NCBI GenBank assembly: GCA_007644065.1
Contig: VJWN01000002.1
Location: 2,009,831-2,073,830, forward strand
Length of the DNA stretch: 64,000 nucleotides
Direction of reading: 5' to 3'
Origin: Margaritispora aquatica
Taxonomy: Eukaryota; Ascomycota; Leotiomycetes; Helotiales; Discinellaceae
The position numbers and the translations under genes are program-made. Positions 57,972 to 64,000 of this stretch are shown in pieces (position 1 is the stretch's first letter; every line of letters begins with the position of its first letter). The notes beneath the pieces are model-generated. The model was not told the DNA's origin. It ran no database searches and saw only the letters and a list, made by a program, of their open reading frames with translations.

Positions 57972-59148
57972 TCACAACCTTTTTCCTGGAACAAAGACAA
58001 ATAAAATCACCAGTGCCGCATCTATCAAAATCGTGATAGTAAGCACCATCAATGAACGTTTGTTGAGTAGTCGGCGAACAAATGGCTCTCGAATCCGGGC
58101 AAAATGCATGAAATTGTACTCGCTGTATCCTACAAGAGCAAGTATAGGATCAAGTGCATACTGGTGACAGCAAAGGGCATAGACGCCAATAGTGAAAGGA
58201 AGAGTGAGCTGATAAAGTTAGTTTGGGGGCTTGTTTGAATTTTGCTGAAGGACATACCCAGGCACGTGTAGAGCGACCGTAGTCGAGGAAGATGAGGATA
58301 AATCCAGCCCAGAATGCACCAAACATAGAAAGGAGACCGATTGCCAAACGCATGGTCATAGAGGTAGGCACCAGATTTCCCAACGCCTTTGAACGCAAGA
58401 AACCAGGAAATGCATCTCGCTCCATTGCCTGAAACACGTAGTCTTTTGCAGCATCAAATACCTCCGGGTCATCTCTTCCATTCTCTTCAATTGAAACGAT
58501 AATCTCCTGGACCAACTGATCGGGGATACCGATTTCTCTCTCAGCACCTGGGAGCAAGTATGTGTAGAGGATCTTCTCAGCTGACTGCCTGATATCTGGC
58601 CGCGCGACTGTGTGCTCTGGCGATGAGTCCGATGGGTTGTTTGAACTGTCCATAAAACTGGCATGAGGACGTCTCTCTGCAGAGGTCGTATTCCGGAGGT
58701 TGTTTGAGCCAACACTTGTAGATGGAGAGTGCCCAGAAATGCCGTTTCCCGCAACTCCCTCCGACCGCAAGAAAGCTGACATCTGTGCATCCTGGTTCCT
58801 CTCCTTCTCTGTTGACAACATTGATGGTCCTCCTGCAGGGTGTTCCATATTTCCCAGACTTTCCAGCAATGCAGAAGATCTCTTTGAACCTGACTTCTCT
58901 CCATCTGGAGTCCCAATCATAACAGATCGTCGTAGTTCTCGCACATAATGACGACACATCGACATATGCTGAGCGACATCGAGCCAGAAATCTAAATAAT
59001 CTACCGATCGTTGCTGGTCGCGCATGTAGATGTAAAAGAAGAACAGATCGACCGGTGCCAGCGTCCTCCTGCTGAGGACTTCAAAGAGTGTAGGGAGTCG
59101 GTTCCGATGGAGGTCAGGGACCGGAGAGGGAGTAGTTGCATCTGCCAT
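57972..59148 (-). CDS. RGS-domain membrane protein, Rax1-like
   Basis: Homologous in layout to fungal Rax1, an RGS-like membrane protein with three transmembrane helices used in polarity and bud-site choice. Two exons, 59148-58258 and 58208-57972, join in phase for 375 aa. The RGS fold (about 18-240) has PTLFEVLSRRTLAPVDLFFF, YIYMRDQQRSVDYLDFWLDV, then a Ser-rich insert (about 80-180), and LYTYLLPGAEREIGIPDQLV and VFDAAKDYVFQAMERDAFPG. Helices follow at about 260-285 (MRLAIGLLSMFGAFWAGFI) and across the intron (LTLPFTIGVYALCC), then EYNFMHFARIREPFVRRLL and a last helix (LMVLTITILIDAALVILFVF). Without the intron the frame would end in an unrelated tail, so splicing is well supported. The promoter is shared with eL31 across 496 bases. 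Confidence 0.92.
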
Positions 59149-59644
59149 TTTTGCTGGTATGAAATCGTGAATGTATGCTTTGATTCTGCGTCGTAGTGGC
59201 TTCTCCAGAGTATTTGTTGATGAAGACTACCAAAGCCGACAATTCAGGGGCAGTTTTTCGTCGAAGTTGACTGTTCGTGTCAGGGAAACGATTGATCTGA
59301 CACAAACTTGAAATCAGCTGAACGACGGTAACATTAGCTGAAGCGCTCTGCGCGAATGTGATTCTTGAAGTTGCAGATCGTCCGCAGTATTCATTTCCCA
59401 GCCAGCCTCCACTGCCAACGAAGTTGTGATGCCTCAATATCAAGGCCACAAGTCTCTGCCCCACATCTCGCTAAAAATCCACTAGCGCACACGATCCAAA
59501 CAATCACCCAAATTGTTACTATCAAAAGTTTGACGACGGCAACCAAATTTCCACGACATTTGCGACACCACCTCCAGTACGTTCAATTACGCAGAAGGAA
59601 TCTGCAATTCAACAGCAAGCACCAGACTCTGACAATCCGCAGAA
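59149..59644. other. Divergent promoter region Rax1-like / eL31
   Basis: No gene is supported. It contains the 5' regions of both genes. Confidence 0.5.
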
Positions 59645-60169
59645 ATGTCCACCAAGACCGCAAAGAAGCCTGCGGGCAAGACCCAGCGCTCTGCCATCGC
59701 CGATGTTGTTGCGCGCGAGTACACCATCCACCTGCACAAGAGAGTACGTCGAATTGAGGGTTGAATGGAGCTTGCAAGAGTGGTGCTGACAAAATTATAG
59801 CTCCACGGTGTCACCTTCAAGAAGCGTGCCCCAAGAGCCATCAAGGAGATCAAGGCTTTCGCAACAAAGGCAATGGTACGCAGACCTCGAGACACTCCTA
59901 CCTGGACGATACGACTGCAGAGCAGGTCTACTGGAGAATTGCTGGGCTAACATTGAGTCTAGGGTACCTCCGACGTCCGCCTCGATCCCCAACTCAACAA
60001 GAAGGTCTGGGAAGCCGGTATCAAGGGTTGCCCATTCCGCCTGCGTGTACGCATTTCGAGAAAGAGAAACGATGAGGAAGGTGCAGCCGAGAAGCTATAC
60101 AGCTACGTCCAGGCCGTCAATGTGAAGGATGCGAAGGGATTGCAGACTGTTCTGGTTGAGGATGCTTAG
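59645..60169 (+). CDS. RPL31: 60S ribosomal protein eL31
   Basis: Component of the large ribosomal subunit, near the peptide exit site. Three exons, 59645-59743, 59801-59875 and 59963-60169, join in phase for 126 aa, the family length. The sequence starts MSTKTAKKPAGKTQRS and carries VVAREYTIHLHKRLHGVTFK, KKRAPRAIKEIKAFATKAMG, TSDVRLDPQLNKKVWEAGIK and RLRVRISRKRN, all highly conserved. Two short introns near the 5' end (57 and 87 nt) fit a highly expressed fungal ribosomal gene. Confidence 0.98.
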
Positions 60170-63146
60170 ATGGTCTGATGTCTTTTTTTGCGGCATGGGT
60201 TGGGCGGAGTTGCATTCGGCTGGCTAGCTACTATGAATGAAATGGTTCAGCACAAAGCAACAAAGCGAATGGACTACTGGAGCTGTGATATATGTTACGA
60301 AGGTAGCAGCTTTTGCGTTGGTGGAGGGCCGTGGTGGTCGATTTGAAGCATCGGGAGACAAGCGAGAAAATGGGACCAAAGGCAAGGTGCCAAATGCGAA
60401 ATCCGTGATATGATCCTCCTGACAATCGAGGCTGTCTATACGCGGGAAAATCAACGAGACAACTTGAATCCGAGAATTCTATTTGACCCACACATCTTTT
60501 GAGCCAAAGATTTTGGGTTGCAAGTACAAGAGTTGCAACATTACTTGTTATTTTATTTCTGCAACAACTCAAAAGGTCAAATTCTTCGTTCAGCCAGTCC
60601 CAAAGTTGGGCCACGCGTTAAAAAGGCGCGAAAGAGAAGTTGTAAAGGTTTGAGAGAAAAACCGTACACGGGTCACGATGAAGCATAGAGAAACTGTAGT
60701 GAAGCTCTATAGGTAAGGCTTCGTGGTTACTTTCTCCAGAAATCGAGTTATTTTGGTGCTATTTATTTCCTGTATTCATTTTCACATCAAGCTGCTTACC
60801 GTCTTGTTTCTTTCAAATTTTGGGCTCCTCGATATCCAATCTTCAGAAGAATGTCAGGCTTAAGCTGTGGTGACTGATCTTGGCTACTTGCAGCAGCGAC
60901 TAAAAGCAAAAAAGATGTGGAAACTATCATAATGTCAAGTGGTCATATGCTTGAGCGTTGCAATTTACTCCAAGTGGCCGAGTTTAAATCATCAATCTTG
61001 AAGGGTGATATAGGCAAATAAATTGCAAGATATAAAATATAATTCCTCCAAAGAAGTCTACTCCAATACCCTCAGAAAGGTTTCATTGTTTCGGAACAAT
61101 CTACACATTGCTAGATTAGGATATTAACCAGATTTTAGCTATAGCTTGAGGGAAAAAAACAGAAGCTCACTGCATCTATTTCAGTCTAATCTCAATGCTT
61201 CACATATTTTCACACATTCTCAGCCCCAGTTACTCTATATGAAACGCGTCCATCTGGATTATCGAGTTTAAAAGTACTTAACCGCTTTTAAACAGCTTCT
61301 CAATGAGAAATTCTCCAAGGAGCAAAAGGACTGACCACACAGTTCGCGTTTCGAGGAAATTAATTTACAGCTCATGGCTTTCCTTAAGGATCCCAATGCT
61401 GATTTAATCTTATGGCATGGATTGCATTAAGCTGCGCGGATTCACATGAGATATTTAATGATCCTGCAGAGTGACGGTGAAATCGATGCTAGTGGACTGA
61501 CTCGAAATCGACGATGGCATGCTGGCATACTTTGTCGATATTCAAAGAACAAGAAGTATCTACTGAGTTGAGGCCCGTCCGCTTTTTCCTACTGAGAAAG
61601 CGCTCACTTTTTGCCTAGGGATTAGCAAGCAAATTGGTTTTCCTGTGGGATATTCCTCGAAGCCCAAGAAATTTTTTCCCTAGAGTTACTGAACTTGTCG
61701 GATTTTGAAATTAGGAATTCTGTATTAATAATGCCCAAAGATGAGGTAGTTTGTGGCCTTGCTATGGAATCCTTTTCAGCTAGGTAGGTATCAAGGAACA
61801 TTTGAGGATTGTGATTTGCAAATGCTATTTTTTGTCCTGAGTGTCTTTTTTTAATGTGTATCTAAATTTAACCCATTCACCAAATATATCTCATTGACTA
61901 TTTGTGAATGTGCATCTCAGAGACACACAATTTCCTATGGACATTATTAACTATTCGTGAATGTGTATCTGGAAATAGCACAATCTCTAATTCGCTTCTA
62001 CTAGGCTATTTAGACTATATGTGTATCTTCTATAACGGGACGAGTGAAATAAGGCCAAGAGAATTCCCGGAGGAATGCCTCTAGTAGTATATCATGGTGA
62101 ATCAGCATAGGTATACCGGTATTAAGGGAATGCCTGAACGTGTCTGTCTACCTATGCCGCTTACCTTCATTTTGATATCTACGACATTCTAAATACGCCC
62201 CCATGAATTTTAGTAACATACGTATATGCCAAACTCAGAATAAGCCATGCCATAGCATCTGTAGGAGACCAAAGCTAATATTGCTTGAAAGAAGCCTCTC
62301 CCATGGAATGCGCAAATATTGCAATCTATGAGTGCGATTCTAGCACCTGGCTATACGTATGTACAAGCCAGCTAAGGCATTCCATGCAAGGACCTCTGGC
62401 TCGAAAATATTGAAATTGAGATGCCTTTGCTTAATTCCCTGAGGTTGTTCTACGTTTGGGTTTTTCGATAGATTGTTTAGTGCCTAGCCATTTTCACACA
62501 TGAGTATTGATCGAGGCATCAAACTAGCCTATGAAATTAGGTATCGTAGAACCTTTATAGCATAAAATGTCGCCCATACACACCAGATAACAACCTGGAA
62601 GGTTAATCCATAGACACTCGATATTACGGTAAGTTTTGGTATAAGTGGCTAGGCACTATCGAAACTTGGAATGACAACCCTGCCTTGAGGGTTTATGTCA
62701 AAAGGTCGAGGTTTGAAATCTTTCATATAATATATTTTCTATGTCTCTTTGCTTGCAAGGCCAAGTCACAACAGATTTGAGAGTAAGCAAATCACTCTCT
62801 CCCATAGGACTCTTCAATTGGCTTGGACAGACCAAAACCAGCTTCTTTCCTAGTGCTGAGTGGTTCTGGTAATCTGGCACACCCATGATGCTAAGAGGTC
62901 GGGAATCGCCTATCAAGCAACCTGAATTCCGCAAAGACTTGAACGATTCGTATTGAAGGTAACTCTATGTCGAGTACCAATACAGTATCCGAATTCCATA
63001 ATGTACAAGTTGGACAATGCCATGTCCAGTTTCAAATACTCCTCCCATGCTTCCATGCAATGCTACCCAACACAAATTGAGCATAGAGAATCCATCGCTT
63101 CCCCTAACGCCTATTTAATCTGACAATGCAGACACCCATAATTCAT
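60170..63146. other. AT-rich gene desert
   Basis: About 3 kb with almost no open frames over 60 codons; those near 60231-60614 and 62698-62934 (minus) have no features. A diverged repeated segment around (A)CTAT(T)YGTGAATGTGYATCT occurs at about 61895-61920 and 61947-61972, with a looser third match near 62010-62026. Longer AT-rich parts occur at 61080-61290. It could be transposon debris or a non-coding locus. Confidence 0.6.
61885..62030. repeat. Diverged direct repeat GTGAATGTGYATCT
   Basis: Two clear copies of ACTATTYGTGAATGTGYATCT are about 53 bases apart, each followed by an A-rich stretch and a CACAAT(C/T) word. A third, weaker copy (ACTATATGTGTATCT) follows. Flanks differ, so this is a local tandem duplication that has drifted. 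Confidence 0.5.
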
Positions 63147-63844
63147 TCACTCATCATCAATGTCCTCATGACGGCCCAGGACCTTCTTCTGGAATTCAGC
63201 TGGATCCTTGTCCCACAACTCGGCAGCTTCACCGTTCAATGGAGAAGCACTAGCCACTGATTAGTATTTACAGCATCTGAAAAAGGAAATAAACATACTT
63301 GTTTGGCTCTCCAAGCAGACTCTGAAGACTTAGAAGAACGGTCTGGATGTTGTATGCAGCGGTCCACTTGTCTTTCAAGATGTCCAGGCAGATTCTTCCC
63401 GAGAAGTCGACATTGGGGTGGTAGATAGGAGTCTTGAAAAGAACGGTTGGTGGGGCATATGGATAATTGGATGGGAACTCAAAAGAGAGCTTGAAAGATA
63501 GGTCGGCATATGGGGTTTCATCTGGTCCTTCAATGGTTGCAGTCCAGACAAGAAGATTGCCATCGGACGGGAAAGCCGAGATACCAGGAGCACCACCAGT
63601 CATCAATTGCATGAGTTCGGTTTGCAGGCTATGATATTGTCAGCAATGTGTCCTAGATTATCCTACGGAGGGGCAACTGTGATAGCAGTTTGCTGCAGGC
63701 AAGAATGACAATAGCAGAGGAAACGTACCGCTTAGTTGTGCTCTGCGCATCAGGGGCACGTCTAGGAGCGGCAAGCTTTGCTGCTTGAGCAGTAGGCACA
63801 GCACCTGGAGCAGAATTCTGGGTGTCCTCCATATCGTAGTCCAT
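63147..63844 (-). CDS. E2 ubiquitin-conjugating enzyme, UBE2C/UbcP4 type
   Basis: Likely APC/C-linked E2 needed for mitotic cyclin destruction. Three exons, 63844-63729, 63628-63299 and 63249-63147, join in phase for 182 aa. A 40-residue disordered N-terminus ([16 protein letters not shown]) precedes the UBC core: [57 protein letters not shown], then HPN and the catalytic Cys in [29 protein letters not shown] and [11 protein letters not shown]. The tail ends HEDIDDE. The [10 protein letters not shown] and [11 protein letters not shown] blocks point to the UBE2C group rather than Ubc4/5. The last acceptor needs the second of two nearby AGs; the first would give an immediate stop. Confidence 0.95.
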
Positions 63845-64000
63845 AGTATCGACAAGAAAAAGTGTGAGCTAGTAGCAAAAGTAAAAAGGGTAGGACAAAG
63901 AACTTAAGTCGCTGATTTAATGGAGCGTTGAAAGACGGCTTCAGAAACAAATCCAAGACAAAGATGAGGGTACCTTAATATAGGGTTGGTGAGGAAGGTG

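Noticed and set aside
63653..63956. Small minus-strand frames around the E2 start
   Set aside because: They are read-through of intron 1 and shadows of the first exon. The spliced E2 model explains the region.

Overview
This is a filamentous ascomycete (Pezizomycotina) nuclear window. The evidence is multi-exon genes with 43-60 nt GT-AG introns, a White Collar-2 photoreceptor subunit, a secreted GH115 xylan alpha-glucuronidase, a Rax1-type RGS protein and a COP9 subunit. Overall feel is closest to Leotiomycetes, but that placement is an impression, not a computed result. All spliced models below were joined by hand, checking that splice sites and reading phase agree. I recognise no tRNA, rRNA, CRISPR array or intact transposon.

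Layout. 1-345: 3' end of an unidentified gene (+). 1.3-5.4 kb: RAD50 (-), head to head with WC-2 (+, 6.55-8.2 kb). 8.66-11.3 kb: two-exon orphan of 843 aa (-). 12.0-12.6 kb: RidA/YjgF protein (-). 13.1-14.1 kb: peroxisomal enoyl-CoA hydratase/isomerase with an AKL tail (-). 14.9-15.7 kb: very acidic orphan (-). 17.9-20.2 kb: NAD(P) malic enzyme (-). 21.0-24.4 kb: GH115 glucuronidase (-). 25.5-27.1 kb: BuGZ/ZNF207-like zinc-finger protein (-). 28.8-30.3 kb: RBR-type E3 ligase (-), divergent from a tandem ubiquitin-like protein ending in Gly-Gly plus seven residues (+, 30.6-31.5 kb). 32.1-33.7 kb: coiled-coil protein (+). 34.2-34.9 kb: small four-helix membrane protein (-). 35-44 kb: gene-poor island with short GC-rich and tandem repeats, an intronless bacterial-looking GIY-YIG/DUF2075 helicase (37.5-39.2 kb) and two decayed aminoglycoside-phosphotransferase-fold (APH) pseudogenes. 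43.9-45.8 kb: RMD1/DUF155 protein (-). 47.6-49.5 kb: secreted beta-rich protein (-). 51.4-54.9 kb: CCC2-type copper ATPase (-). 56.4-57.5 kb: COP9 subunit 7 (+). 58.0-59.1 kb: Rax1-like RGS protein (-). 59.6-60.2 kb: ribosomal protein eL31 (+). 60.2-63.1 kb: AT-rich gene desert. 63.1-63.8 kb: UBE2C/UbcP4-type E2 (-).

Most genes are ordinary housekeeping functions (DNA repair, light sensing, lipid and C4-acid metabolism, copper export, ubiquitin system). The most unusual content is (1) the divergent pair of an RBR E3 and an ISG15-like two-domain ubiquitin-like protein with a processable Gly-Gly, which looks like a candidate dedicated conjugation pair, and (2) the intronless GIY-YIG/DUF2075 protein of bacterial architecture inside a repeat-rich, pseudogene-bearing island.
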